Assembly: GCA_902551985.1 (NCBI GenBank)
Contig: CACDFI010000001.1
Location: 164,376-228,375, forward strand
Direction of reading: 5' to 3'
DNA from: an uncultured Pelagibacteraceae bacterium
Lineage (GTDB): Bacteria > Pseudomonadota > Alphaproteobacteria > Pelagibacterales > Pelagibacteraceae
DNA: 64,000 nt
Part shown: one piece after another, positions 20,209 to 29,495 of the stretch
How the letters are laid out: every line of letters begins with the position of its first letter
Position numbering within the stretch: the stretch's first letter is position 1
The notes under the pieces: model-generated
Databases searched by the model: none
The model's input: the letters and a program-made list of their open reading frames with translations, nothing else
What the model was told of the DNA's origin: nothing
Translations under genes and position numbers: made by a program

Positions 20209-20755
20209 CGCATTATTAGACGGCCATTTTGTATTATCTTCAGGTCTACATTCACCATCTTATGTACAGTGTGCAAAATTACTAAGTTTGCCAAATAAGT
20301 CAGAAAAATTTACAAAATCTTTGGCTAACAAAATTAAAAAAGCTTTTAAAAATATTGACTTAATTCTTTCTCCTGCAATGGGTGGAATTGTTATCGGATA
20401 TGAAATTGGAAGAGTTTTAAAAAAAGAAACAATTTTTTGCGAACGAGTTAATGGAATTTTTAAATTAAGAAGAGGTTTTAATATAAAAAAAAAATCAAGA
20501 GTTTTAATTATTGAGGATGTCATAACAACAGGAAAATCGAGTTTAGAATGTGTAAAATTAATAAAAAAATCTAATGCTATTTTATTAGGGTTCGCTTGTT
20601 TAATAGACAGATCTAATAAAAAAACCTTAAAAATTAAAGGAAAGAAGATTGTCTCACAAATCAAATTAAAAATTCCAGTATATAAAGAAAAAAATATTCC
20701 TGAAACTTTAAAGAGAATTCCAATTACAAAACCTGGAAGTAGATTTATAAAATGA
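20165..20755 (+). CDS. pyrE: Orotate phosphoribosyltransferase
   Basis: 196 residues. GHFVLSSGLHSPSYVQ (20-35) and the PRPP-binding loop VLIIEDVITTGKS (113-125) identify it. PyrE joins orotate to PRPP, giving OMP. The ATG at 20165 lies 44 bases inside spoT; the next in-frame Met is too far on to preserve the conserved N-terminus, so the overlap is real. It overlaps pdxJ by four bases (ATGA). pyrB and the pyrC-like gene lie some 18 kb away. Confidence 0.95.
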   Translation: MLSLKNSLAVLRKTDALLDGHFVLSSGLHSPSYVQCAKLLSLPNKSEKFTKSLANKIKKAFKNIDLILSPAMGGIVIGYEIGRVLKKETIFCERVNGIFKLRRGFNIKKKSRVLIIEDVITTGKSSLECVKLIKKSNAILLGFACLIDRSNKKTLKIKGKKIVSQIKLKIPVYKEKNIPETLKRIPITKPGSRFIK

Positions 20756-21471
20756 AAAAAAGGCTAGGGGTAAACATAGATCATGTTGCAACATTAAGAA
20801 ATGCTAGAGGTGAAATACATCCTGATCCCTATACTGTAGCTTTAGAAGTTTTAAAATCTGGAGCAGATTCTATTACTGTTCATTTAAGAGAGGATAGAAG
20901 ACACATTAAAGATATAGATTTAAAGGTTTTATCTTCTAACAAATCAATTCCAATTAATTTAGAAATAGCTTCAGACCCAATTATGGTTAAAATTGCACTT
21001 AAATATAAACCATCTTATATTTGTCTTGTTCCAGAAAAAAGAAACGAAATTACTACAGAGGGAGGACTAAATTTAAAAAAAAATAAAAATAAAATTAAAA
21101 AAATTTTAGAAATCTTTAATAGTAATAGTATAAGAACTAGCTTATTTATAAATCCTTCTTTACAAGATATAAAATTATCAAAAATTTTAGGAAGTAAATG
21201 TATAGAAATTCACACAGGCAAGATTTCTAATCAAATAAAGTATAATAAAGATTATTCCAAAGAACTTATTAAAATTCAAAAATGCGCTTTTTATGCAAAA
21301 AAAATAGGTTTAGAGGTTCATGCTGGTCATGGAATGGACTATAAGACAGCAAAAATACTTAATAGAATAAAGCAAATTGAGGAATTTAATATAGGGCATT
21401 TTATAATTGGAGAATCTGTTTCGTATGGCATTTCAAAAGTAGTTAAAAAATTTATAAATATATTAAGATAA
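20752..21471 (+). CDS. pdxJ: Pyridoxine 5'-phosphate synthase
   Basis: 239 residues. The opening GVNIDHVATLRNARG (5-19), VHLREDRRHI, and LEVHAGHGMDY near 190 are PdxJ signatures. It forms the pyridoxine ring from 1-deoxyxylulose 5-phosphate and aminoacetone phosphate. In the order pyrE-pdxJ-acpS-lepB-rnc-recO, pdxJ-acpS-lepB-rnc is a familiar alphaproteobacterial run. ATGA overlap with pyrE and one-base overlap with acpS. Confidence 0.97.
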   Translation: MKKRLGVNIDHVATLRNARGEIHPDPYTVALEVLKSGADSITVHLREDRRHIKDIDLKVLSSNKSIPINLEIASDPIMVKIALKYKPSYICLVPEKRNEITTEGGLNLKKNKNKIKKILEIFNSNSIRTSLFINPSLQDIKLSKILGSKCIEIHTGKISNQIKYNKDYSKELIKIQKCAFYAKKIGLEVHAGHGMDYKTAKILNRIKQIEEFNIGHFIIGESVSYGISKVVKKFINILR

Positions 21472-21860
21472 TGGATATTATAGGTAATGGTGTCGATATT
21501 ATTAAAAATAGTAGGATTAATAAGTCATTAAAAATTAAAGGTTTTATAAATAGGATATTCACTAAAAAAGAGATTAAACAAGGCAAAAAATTAAAAAATA
21601 AAATTAATTTTTATGCAAAAAGATTTGCTGCAAAAGAAGCATTTGTCAAAGCAATTGGATCAGGGTTTAGATCCGACATAAATTTTATTGATATTGAAAT
21701 CAATAATTATAAGAGTGGAAAACCATATATATTATTATCAAAAAAATTAAAAACTTTTCTAAAAAAAAAATTTAAAATTCAAAAATATAAAGTATTTTTA
21801 TCACTTTCAGACGAAAAGGATTACTCAATTGCATTTGTAGTTATAGATAAAAAAATATGA
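21471..21860 (+). CDS. acpS: Holo-[acyl-carrier-protein] synthase
   Basis: 129 residues. IIGNGVDIIKNSRI carries the conserved Asp9, and RFAAKEAFVKAIG (51-63) carries Glu56; both coordinate magnesium. AcpS moves the phosphopantetheine arm from CoA to acyl carrier protein. It overlaps pdxJ by one base and lepB by four. Confidence 0.95.
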   Translation: MDIIGNGVDIIKNSRINKSLKIKGFINRIFTKKEIKQGKKLKNKINFYAKRFAAKEAFVKAIGSGFRSDINFIDIEINNYKSGKPYILLSKKLKTFLKKKFKIQKYKVFLSLSDEKDYSIAFVVIDKKI

Positions 21861-22585
21861 AAAAAATAATAATCGAAAATCTTAAAACTATAATTTATGC
21901 ACTTATTATTGCTGTTTTAATTAGATCTATTTTGTTACAACCATTTTATATTCCATCCTCGTCTATGGAACCAAATTTGTTAGTTGGAGACAGACTTTTT
22001 GTAACAAAATATACATATGGTTATAGCAAGCATTCTTTCCCATTTAGTCCACCAATTATTAATAATCGTATTTTTACCAAAAACCCTGAAAGAGGCGATG
22101 TTGCCGTATTTAAAACACCAGCAGATAACAGGACTGATTATATAAAGCGTGTTATTGGTCTACCTGGCGATACAATTCAATTTATTAATGGCGATCTTTA
22201 TCTTAATGGAAATCAAATTTTAAAAACTATTAAATCAAAAAATATCACCAACTATTGCGGAAAAGCAAAAATAAATGTTAATACATTTGAGGAAAAATTA
22301 CCAAATGGCAAAGTATATTTAGCGTCTTATAGAACAGACATTACTTTTGCCAACACTGACAAGTATATTGTTCCAAAAAACCATTTATTTTTCTTGGGAG
22401 ATAATAGAGATTGTTCAAAAGATAGCAGATTTCTCTCCGAGGTAGGCTATGTTCATAAAAATAACCTTGTAGGAAAAGCTCAAATTTTATTTTTTTCATC
22501 TGACCCATTTATTGGAAGTATCGTAAAATTTTGGAAATGGAATGAGATATTAAGATTAAATAGATTTTTCAAAATAATTGAATAA
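21857..22585 (+). CDS. lepB: Signal peptidase I
   Basis: 242 residues. One N-terminal membrane segment (about 11-28) precedes YIPSSSMEPNL, with catalytic Ser36, and DYIKRVIGLPGD with catalytic Lys97; LGDNRDCSKDSR is box E. The enzyme removes signal peptides on the outer face of the inner membrane. The ATG overlaps the acpS stop (ATGA), and rnc starts two bases after its stop. Confidence 0.97.
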   Translation: MKKIIIENLKTIIYALIIAVLIRSILLQPFYIPSSSMEPNLLVGDRLFVTKYTYGYSKHSFPFSPPIINNRIFTKNPERGDVAVFKTPADNRTDYIKRVIGLPGDTIQFINGDLYLNGNQILKTIKSKNITNYCGKAKINVNTFEEKLPNGKVYLASYRTDITFANTDKYIVPKNHLFFLGDNRDCSKDSRFLSEVGYVHKNNLVGKAQILFFSSDPFIGSIVKFWKWNEILRLNRFFKIIE

Positions 22586-22587
22586 TT

Positions 22588-23253
22588 ATGGATAAAATAA
22601 AAACTCTTCAAAAAAAAATTAAAATAGATTTTAAAAATGAAAAAATTCTTTTGCAGGCTATTACTCATAAAAGTTTTGACCCAAATAATAATTATGAAAA
22701 CCTTGAATTTTTAGGTGACAGAGTGCTTGGCCTGGTTGTTTCTAAAAAACTGTTTGAGCTCTTTCCAAACAATAAAGTAGGATCTTTAGATAAAAAATTG
22801 GCTTCTTTAGTGAATAAAAATAAATGTTTAGAAGTTGGTAATAAACTAAATCTTAAAGAGTTTGTTATCACAGGTAATTCTAAATCGAGCAAAAATATTG
22901 TAGAAAATAAGATTATCTCAGATTGTTGTGAGGCAATAATCGGAGCAATTTATTTAGACAGAGGATTTGAAATTTCTCAAATTTTTATTCTTAAACAATG
23001 GAAAAATTTTATAAATGATGCTGAAACAACTTTTATTGATGCCAAAACTAGACTTCAAGAATACTCTTTAAAAAACTTTAAATTATTGCCCATCTATAAA
23101 CTAGTCTCTAATACTGGCCCAAGACACAAACCTAAATTTAAAGTAGGCGTAAAACTTGAAAATAGTACCTATATTTATGCAATAGGATCTTCAAAGAAAA
23201 TTGCAGAACAATTTGCTGCTGCTGAACTTCTAAAAAAAATAAATCAAAAATGA
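22588..23253 (+). CDS. rnc: Ribonuclease III
   Basis: 221 residues. The catalytic signature NLEFLGDRVLGLVVS holds E40 and D44, with D112 and E115 in SDCCEAIIGAIY. A double-stranded RNA-binding domain covers about 150-221. It cuts double-stranded rRNA precursors and mRNAs. The next gene, recO, starts four bases before its stop. The era GTPase gene that often sits between rnc and recO in relatives is not present here. Confidence 0.97.
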   Translation: MDKIKTLQKKIKIDFKNEKILLQAITHKSFDPNNNYENLEFLGDRVLGLVVSKKLFELFPNNKVGSLDKKLASLVNKNKCLEVGNKLNLKEFVITGNSKSSKNIVENKIISDCCEAIIGAIYLDRGFEISQIFILKQWKNFINDAETTFIDAKTRLQEYSLKNFKLLPIYKLVSNTGPRHKPKFKVGVKLENSTYIYAIGSSKKIAEQFAAAELLKKINQK

Positions 23254-23924
23254 ATTGGCAAGATAAAGGGTATTTATTGTCTTTAAACAAATATAATGAA
23301 AATTCGTCTATAGCTGAATTTTTTACAGAAAATAATGGAAAAGTAGTAGGCGTAATTTTTGGGTCAACATCAAAAAAGATTAAAAGTTATTTATTAATAG
23401 GCAATAAATTTCACATAAATTCAAAACTTAGAGAGGATGGTAGATTAGGTTATCTTAAAGTTGAAATCGATGAAATTAAAACACCACTTTATTTAGAAGA
23501 TAAAAAAAAATTATTTTGTATTATTTATTGCATGAACCTAATTAAAATTCTTACTGTTGAAAATGAAAGTAATATGGAAATTTACTCTCTTTTAGAAAAA
23601 TTTTTTAAAATTATTGATTTTGATGTCTGGTTGGTTGAATTTTTATATTTAGAGTTAAATATACTTAAATCTATTGGATACGATATTAATTTTAAAGATT
23701 ATGTGATTAATAAGAATATTAATGGTCAAACTAAGTATGTTGTAGACTCAAGTCAAAAAATTATACCCAATTTTTTAATAGATAAAACAATCATTCCTGA
23801 TAATACTAATGATATTTACAGGGGCTACTCTATAGTTGGAGATTTTCTTGATAAAACGATTATCAAACCTAATAACAAAAGTTTCCCTTCCTCAAGGAAT
23901 GATTTTATTAATTTACTTAAATAG
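23250..23924 (+). CDS. recO: DNA repair protein RecO
   Basis: 224 residues. The N-terminal OB-fold opens with WQDKGYLLSLNKYNENSSIAEFFT and NGKVVGVIFGSTSKK; a helical C-terminal domain follows (EFLYLELNILKSIGYDINF). The zinc cysteines of some RecO proteins are not evident. RecO loads RecA on SSB-coated DNA with RecR. The position directly after rnc supports the call. The stop abuts that of hemB on the other strand. Confidence 0.88.
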   Translation: MNWQDKGYLLSLNKYNENSSIAEFFTENNGKVVGVIFGSTSKKIKSYLLIGNKFHINSKLREDGRLGYLKVEIDEIKTPLYLEDKKKLFCIIYCMNLIKILTVENESNMEIYSLLEKFFKIIDFDVWLVEFLYLELNILKSIGYDINFKDYVINKNINGQTKYVVDSSQKIIPNFLIDKTIIPDNTNDIYRGYSIVGDFLDKTIIKPNNKSFPSSRNDFINLLK

Positions 23925-24905
23925 TCAAAGATCAATCTGGTCTGCAAAATAAGTTACAATACTATTTGCTCCAGCTCTTTTAAAAGAAATAAGTGACTCT
24001 TTTATAGATTCTTTGTCAATTAGTTTCTTATTAATTCCATTCATTAATAAACTATACTCACCTGATACTTGATATGCAAATACCGGTATTTGAAAATTAT
24101 CTTTAACCTTCTTGATTATATCAAGGTAGGGCATACCTGGTTTAACCATTATCATATCAGCACCTTCTTTGATATCTAATGAAACCTCTCTCAATGATTC
24201 ATTAGAATTTCTAAAATCCATTTGGTATGTTTTTTTATCACCTTTTAACAATTTTTTTGATCCAACAGCATCTCTAAATGGCCCATAAAAGCTAGAAGAA
24301 AATTTAACTGCGTATGATAATATCTGAACATCTTTTAAACCATCTTTATCTAATGCTTTTCTAATTTTGCCAATTCTTCCATCCATCATATCTGACGGTG
24401 CAATCACATCACATCCCATTTTAGCTTGGAGCACAGCTTGTTTTGTAAGTATTTCCAAGGTTTCGTCATTTAGAATATCTCTTTTTTTTAACAATCCATC
24501 GTGGCCATGTGACGTATAAGGATCAAGTGCTACATCACACATGATTCCAATTTTATTTTTAAATTTTTTTTTTATAAATTTTATTCCTCTACAAACTAAA
24601 TTATTTGGATTTAATGCCTCTGAACCATATTCATCTTTTTTTTTTGTTTCCGTATAAGGAAATAAAGCAACCATTGGAATTCCTTTTTTTACAGCTTTGC
24701 CAACTACAGAATTTAATTTGTCTATGCTGTATCTAAAAACATTTGGCATAGATTTTATCGATTCTTTTTTATTTTTTCCTTCTATTAAAAAAATAGGTAA
24801 TATTAAATCACTGTATGACAATGAATTTTCCTGAATAAGTCTTCTAGACCATGAATATTTTCTTGATCTTCTAAGCCTTAAACTTGGATATTTTCCTGTA
24901 ATCAT
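23925..24905 (-). CDS. hemB: Delta-aminolevulinic acid dehydratase (porphobilinogen synthase)
   Basis: 326 residues. Active-site lysines are K201 (SYAVKFSSSFYGPFR) and K255 (MIMVKPGMPYLD). The metal site reads CDVALDPYTSHGHDG (123-137), rich in aspartate rather than the three-cysteine zinc type, as in many alphaproteobacterial magnesium-using enzymes. HemB joins two aminolevulinates in heme synthesis. It is a single gene here, convergent with recO. A TATAAT box lies upstream on the minus strand near 24941-24946. Confidence 0.96.
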   Translation of the reverse strand: MITGKYPSLRLRRSRKYSWSRRLIQENSLSYSDLILPIFLIEGKNKKESIKSMPNVFRYSIDKLNSVVGKAVKKGIPMVALFPYTETKKKDEYGSEALNPNNLVCRGIKFIKKKFKNKIGIMCDVALDPYTSHGHDGLLKKRDILNDETLEILTKQAVLQAKMGCDVIAPSDMMDGRIGKIRKALDKDGLKDVQILSYAVKFSSSFYGPFRDAVGSKKLLKGDKKTYQMDFRNSNESLREVSLDIKEGADMIMVKPGMPYLDIIKKVKDNFQIPVFAYQVSGEYSLLMNGINKKLIDKESIKESLISFKRAGANSIVTYFADQIDL

Positions 24906-24973
24906 ATTATATTTTTATAATGCGACAAATGTATTATACAAATATATATAGAAATGAGTAGAAAACAATCATC

Positions 24974-25615
24974 ATGACACCAATTAAAGATAAAATTGTA
25001 AATTTAAATCTCCATAACGATAATGATAGAGTATTAGATTTCAGTGATTTTCAAAAGCAAACTATTCGATTTGATATAGATAAACTTCAAGATGCTTATA
25101 ATCAAATTGTAAAAATTAAAAAATTTGAAGACGCAGGTGTAACAAATTTTGGAGCAATATCTTTAACTCAAATACCAGGAGATCCAGATTCTATCAAAGG
25201 AAATAAAGCAAGAGGTGTTTACTGGACAAAGCCAGATAAATCTGGAAAAGAAGTTTCAAGAGATGTGAGTATTGATGAGTCGAGTTATTCGGAATTTATT
25301 AAGGATTATGAGAATACTTACTTTAAAGAAGTCTATGATGTTCTCTCATCAAAGTATAAATTAGGAAGAATAAGAATTTTATTAAAAGAACCCAGATCAA
25401 CTTTAAGTTGGCATAGAGATCCAGAACCAAGATTACACATACCTATAATAACGAACCCAGGATGTTTAATGGTAATAGATAATGTAGCAATGCATATGCC
25501 GGCAGATGGTTCTGTTTGGGTAACTAATAATACCAAATATCACAATGCATTTAACGGTGGAGAAGAAAATAGAATTCACCTCGTGGCGTGCGTTTTAGAT
25601 TATAAGTTTAACTAA
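24974..25615 (+). CDS. Aspartyl/asparaginyl beta-hydroxylase-like 2-oxoglutarate dioxygenase
   Basis: 213 residues. The C-terminal half shows an iron site H147-x-D149 (LSWHRDPEPRLHIPI) and H190, with R200 in NRIHLV as the presumed 2-oxoglutarate partner; PADGSVWVTN lies between them. This matches the double-stranded beta-helix core of aspartyl/asparaginyl hydroxylases. The first 125 residues match nothing I recognise. The substrate is unknown. It stands in front of rpiB-glyA, whose TTG start is one base after its stop. Confidence 0.78.
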   Translation: MTPIKDKIVNLNLHNDNDRVLDFSDFQKQTIRFDIDKLQDAYNQIVKIKKFEDAGVTNFGAISLTQIPGDPDSIKGNKARGVYWTKPDKSGKEVSRDVSIDESSYSEFIKDYENTYFKEVYDVLSSKYKLGRIRILLKEPRSTLSWHRDPEPRLHIPIITNPGCLMVIDNVAMHMPADGSVWVTNNTKYHNAFNGGEENRIHLVACVLDYKFN

Positions 25616-25616
25616 T

Positions 25617-26039
25617 TTGAAAAATATATACATAGCATCTGATCACGCAGGATTTAATCTTAAAGAAAGTATTAAAAAAAAATATTCAAAAAAATATAAT
25701 TTATTTGATCTAGGACCAGAGAAATCATCTAGATCTGTAAATTACCCTGATTATGCTCATAAATTATCTAAAAAAATAAATAAAAAACAAAATATTGGTA
25801 TTTTAGTGTGTGGATCAGGAATGGGCATGTCAATGTCTGCCAATAAGCATAAAAATATTAGAGCTGCATTATGTTATTCAGTAAAAAACGCCAAATTATC
25901 TAGATTGCATAATGATGCAAATGTTATTACATTGGGAGAGAGGTTGATTAGTAAAAATTTAGCCTTTAAATGTATAAATGCATTCTTAAATACTAAATTT
26001 GAGGGAGGCAGACATTTAAAACGAGTAAAGAAAATATAA
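25617..26039 (+). CDS. rpiB: Ribose-5-phosphate isomerase B
   Basis: 140 residues from a TTG start at 25617, immediately before the family opening [15 protein letters not shown]; no ATG is available. C65 in [17 protein letters not shown] is the catalytic cysteine. The protein interconverts ribose and ribulose 5-phosphates. The rpiB-glyA-nrdR-ribD order is common in alphaproteobacteria. glyA starts four bases after its stop. Confidence 0.95.
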   Translation: MKNIYIASDHAGFNLKESIKKKYSKKYNLFDLGPEKSSRSVNYPDYAHKLSKKINKKQNIGILVCGSGMGMSMSANKHKNIRAALCYSVKNAKLSRLHNDANVITLGERLISKNLAFKCINAFLNTKFEGGRHLKRVKKI

Positions 26040-26043
26040 ATTT

Positions 26044-27354
26044 ATGTCGATTGAAACAAAATATTTAAACACCGAATATAAAGACTTTTTCGAAAAAAGT
26101 TTGTTAGATAGCGACCCTGAAATTTATAAAGCTATAAACGATGAGCTAGTTAGACAACAAAATCATATAGAGTTAATAGCATCTGAAAATATAGTATCTC
26201 AAGCAGTTCTTGAAGCTCAGGGATCAGTTTTAACTAATAAGTATGCTGAAGGTTACCCAGGAAAGAGATATTATAATGGCTGCGAACATGTTGATGTAGC
26301 TGAACAACTTGCAATAGACAGACTTAAAGAACTATTTAATTGTAAATTTGCTAATGCTCAACCTCATTCAGGAGCACAAGCAAATGGAGCGGTATTTTTA
26401 GCTTTGTTAAAACCAGGTGATACTTTTATGGGAATGAGCTTAAATTCAGGAGGTCACATTACTCATGGTTTAAAAATTTCTATGTCAGGAAAATGGTTTA
26501 ATGCAATTGGATATGAAGTTGATAAAGAGTCTGAACTTATTGATTATGATAACGTTGAAAAACTTGCTCTAGAACACAAACCTAAACTTATAATTGCTGG
26601 TGGAAGCGCTTATTCTAGAGTAATAGATTTTAAAAAATTCAGAGAAATCGCAGATAAAGTAGGAGCTTATCTAATGGTTGATATGGCGCACTTTTCAGGT
26701 TTGGTTGCAGGTAAGGGGTATCCAAATCCTTGTGATTATGCTCATGTTGTTACATCAACTACTCACAAAGTGTTTAGAAGTGCAAGAGGTGGAATAATAT
26801 TAACTAATCACGAAGATCTATCTAAAAAATTTAATACTGCTGTTTTTCCAGGATATCAAGGAGGACCTTTGATGCATATTATAGCTGCTAAAGCTGTGGG
26901 CTTCAAAGAGGCTTTAAAACCTGAGTTTAAAGAATATATCAAAACTGTTTTAGCTAACGCAAAAATTTTAGCTGAAACTTTAAAAAATAATGGATTTAAA
27001 ATTTATTCAGGAGGTACTGACACACACTTAATGTTAGTCGATTTAAGACCTTTTAAAGTAAAAGGAAATGCTGCTGCTGAAAGTTTGTCAAGAGCGAACA
27101 TTACATGTAATAAAAATGGTATTCCATTTGATACCGAAAGCCCGATGGTAACATCTGGAATTAGACTAGGATCTCAAGCTGCTACTACAAGAGGGTTTGG
27201 CTTAAAAGAATTTCAAAAAGTAGGTGACTTAATAACAAAAAATATTCAAGGCCTATCAGAAAACCCAGAGGATAACTCTAAAATTGAGGATGAAGTAAGA
27301 AAAGAAGTTGTTAGCCTATGTTCAAATTTTCCTATATATAAGCACTTAGGTTAA
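26044..27354 (+). CDS. glyA: Serine hydroxymethyltransferase
   Basis: 436 residues. [12 protein letters not shown] (41-52), [15 protein letters not shown], and the PLP lysine K242 in [14 protein letters not shown] are visible. GlyA interconverts serine and glycine with tetrahydrofolate. Paired with the sox operon in this window it can convert sarcosine-derived glycine and methylene-THF to serine. Full length and intact. Confidence 0.97.
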   Translation: MSIETKYLNTEYKDFFEKSLLDSDPEIYKAINDELVRQQNHIELIASENIVSQAVLEAQGSVLTNKYAEGYPGKRYYNGCEHVDVAEQLAIDRLKELFNCKFANAQPHSGAQANGAVFLALLKPGDTFMGMSLNSGGHITHGLKISMSGKWFNAIGYEVDKESELIDYDNVEKLALEHKPKLIIAGGSAYSRVIDFKKFREIADKVGAYLMVDMAHFSGLVAGKGYPNPCDYAHVVTSTTHKVFRSARGGIILTNHEDLSKKFNTAVFPGYQGGPLMHIIAAKAVGFKEALKPEFKEYIKTVLANAKILAETLKNNGFKIYSGGTDTHLMLVDLRPFKVKGNAAAESLSRANITCNKNGIPFDTESPMVTSGIRLGSQAATTRGFGLKEFQKVGDLITKNIQGLSENPEDNSKIEDEVRKEVVSLCSNFPIYKHLG

Positions 27355-27363
27355 TTTAATCAT

Positions 27364-27822
27364 ATGATATGTCCTATATGTAAAAAAGGAGATACTTCAG
27401 TTGTCGACTCTAGACCCACAGAGGATGGAACAACTATAAGAAGAAGAAGACTTTGCACATGTGGAGAGAGATTTACTACATTTGAAAGAGTACAATTCAG
27501 AGAGCTTATAGTAGTCAAAAAAAATGGAAGAAAATCATCATTTGATAGGGAAAAACTTTCAAAATCAATATATGTTGCGTTGAAAAAAAGACCCATTGAT
27601 ACAGAAACAACTGAAAAATTTATTTCAAAAATTAGTAGATCTTTAGAAGAACTAGGTCAGAGTGAAATTTTATCTAATACGATTGGAACCATGGTCATGG
27701 AAGGACTTAAAGAACTTGATCCTGTGGCATATGTTCGTTTTGCATCTGTTTATAGAAATTTTAGAGAAGAAAAAGACTTTGTTCAATTTGTGGATAGAAT
27801 AGATGTCTTTAAAAAAAGATAA
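27364..27822 (+). CDS. nrdR: Transcriptional repressor NrdR
   Basis: 152 residues. A zinc ribbon with C3, C6, C31 and C33 ([19 protein letters not shown]) is followed by an ATP-cone domain beginning near [21 protein letters not shown]. NrdR represses ribonucleotide reductase genes when dATP is bound. It overlaps ribD by 20 bases if ribD uses its first ATG. Confidence 0.97.
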   Translation: MICPICKKGDTSVVDSRPTEDGTTIRRRRLCTCGERFTTFERVQFRELIVVKKNGRKSSFDREKLSKSIYVALKKRPIDTETTEKFISKISRSLEELGQSEILSNTIGTMVMEGLKELDPVAYVRFASVYRNFREEKDFVQFVDRIDVFKKR

Positions 27823-28900
27823 TTATAAATCCCTAGATAAAAAAATTATGAACTTTGCTATTAACTTAGCAGAGAATAACAAATATTTGACAGGGACTAA
27901 TCCATCAGTTGGTTGTGTTATAGTAAAAAAAAAAAAGATATTGTCATTTGCAACTACTTATAATGGAGGCAGGCCACACGCAGAAAGTATCGCTTTAAGT
28001 AAAAATAAATATAACAATGGATCAACATTATATTCAACTCTAGAACCATGCTCTCACCATGGAAAAACACCACCATGTACAAATGCAATAATTAAAAATA
28101 AAATTAAAAAAGTTTATTACTCAATAGAGGATAAAGATTTTCGAAGTTTTAATAAAACAAAAAAAATATTAAAAACAAAAAATATACAAGCAGAATCAGG
28201 TCTTCAAAAAAATAAAGTTTATAACCTCTACAAAGAATATAATTATATAAGATCTAACAAATCACCCTACATTATAGGAAAAATTGCAAGTTCATCAAAT
28301 TTAAATATTTTAAGAAACAATTCTCCAATAACAAACGAGCATTCAAGAAATGTGTCGCATCTTTTAAGATTTCAAAACCATGCAATATTAACTTCTTACA
28401 AAACAATAAATACAGATAATCCAAAACTTAATTGTAGATTAAATGGATTAGAAAAATTTTCACCAGTAGTAATTGTAATTGATAAATACCTTAAAATAAA
28501 AGCAAACTCATTTGTAATTAAAAATTCAAAAAAGAATAAATTAATTATATTTCACTGTTCTAAAAATATATCAAAAATTAAATTTTTAAAAAAAAGGGGA
28601 GTGAAACTTATTTTCCAAAAATGTGAGAATAACTCTTATTTAGATTTAAAAAAAATTTCTAAAAAAATTTATAAGTTGGGGCTACACAGACTATTGGTTG
28701 AGACTGGAAGAGATTTAATGATTAACTTTCTTAAAGAAAATTTATTAAATGAATTTTATTTTTTTAAAAGCGACAAAATAATCTTAAATAAACATAAAAT
28801 TAATATATCATCATTAGTTAAAATGATTAATAAATACTACAAAAATAAGAATAAAATAAATACCTATTTAGGCGACGATAAACTTACTCATTATTATTAA
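27803..28900 (+). CDS. ribD: Bifunctional diaminohydroxyphosphoribosylaminopyrimidine deaminase / reductase
   Basis: 365 residues. The deaminase zinc site is H59-x-E61 (GGRPHAES) with C83 and C92 ([13 protein letters not shown]). The C-terminal reductase half is lysine-rich and diverged: the usual VEGG reads [10 protein letters not shown]. RibD performs the second and third steps of riboflavin synthesis. The start may be 27803 (overlapping nrdR) or the second Met at 27848, 26 bp past the nrdR stop, which fits the usual N-terminus better. Confidence 0.93.
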   Translation: MSLKKDNYKSLDKKIMNFAINLAENNKYLTGTNPSVGCVIVKKKKILSFATTYNGGRPHAESIALSKNKYNNGSTLYSTLEPCSHHGKTPPCTNAIIKNKIKKVYYSIEDKDFRSFNKTKKILKTKNIQAESGLQKNKVYNLYKEYNYIRSNKSPYIIGKIASSSNLNILRNNSPITNEHSRNVSHLLRFQNHAILTSYKTINTDNPKLNCRLNGLEKFSPVVIVIDKYLKIKANSFVIKNSKKNKLIIFHCSKNISKIKFLKKRGVKLIFQKCENNSYLDLKKISKKIYKLGLHRLLVETGRDLMINFLKENLLNEFYFFKSDKIILNKHKINISSLVKMINKYYKNKNKINTYLGDDKLTHYY

Positions 28901-28901
28901 A

Positions 28902-29495
28902 ATGTTTAATGGAATTATATTTGACACAGGAAAAATAAGCAGTATCAAAAAAAGAGCTAAAGGAATTAATTTATTCATTAGGTCTTCTTTAAAAATATCA
29001 AATAAAAATCTAGGTATTTCAATTTCTTGTGACGGTGTTTGTCTTACTTTAATCTCGTATAAAAAAAAAATTTTAGAATTTTATTTATCTAATGAAACAT
29101 TAGCTAAATCAAAATATAAAAATATAAAAATTGGTGATGAAATTAATTTAGAAAAACCATTAAAATTTGGCGACAATATTTCAGGTCATATTTGTCAGGG
29201 TCACGTGGATACAGTCTGTTCTTTAAAAAGTATAAAAAAAGTAGATAAATCAAATATATTAGAGTTTAAAATAAGTAATTTATTTAAAAAACAATTAGTA
29301 GAAAAAGCATCTATACTTATAAATGGAGTATCTCTTACTATTTCCAAAATTAAAAAAAATTCTTTTGAAATATGGGTTATACCTCACACATTAAAATTGA
29401 CAAATTTAATTAATTTAAAGAAAAATGATTTAGTAAATGTTGAAATAGATATTATGTCCAAATATGTAAAAAAGTTTGTTAATGAAAAAAAATAA
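28902..29495 (+). CDS. ribE: Riboflavin synthase alpha chain
   Basis: 197 residues in two lumazine-binding repeats, each with its GH/VS signature: MFNGII at the start, CDGVCLTL, GDNISGHICQGHVDTV in the linker, and ILINGVSLTISKI in the second. It makes riboflavin from two lumazines. The gene starts one base after ribD and overlaps the ribBA ATG by 14 bases. Confidence 0.95.
   Translation: MFNGIIFDTGKISSIKKRAKGINLFIRSSLKISNKNLGISISCDGVCLTLISYKKKILEFYLSNETLAKSKYKNIKIGDEINLEKPLKFGDNISGHICQGHVDTVCSLKSIKKVDKSNILEFKISNLFKKQLVEKASILINGVSLTISKIKKNSFEIWVIPHTLKLTNLINLKKNDLVNVEIDIMSKYVKKFVNEKK

Noticed and set aside
2985-24940. Shared TTGTCGCA motif upstream of ruvX and of hemB
   Set aside because: Only two copies, with different distances to the start codons, so no common promoter or operator can be argued.
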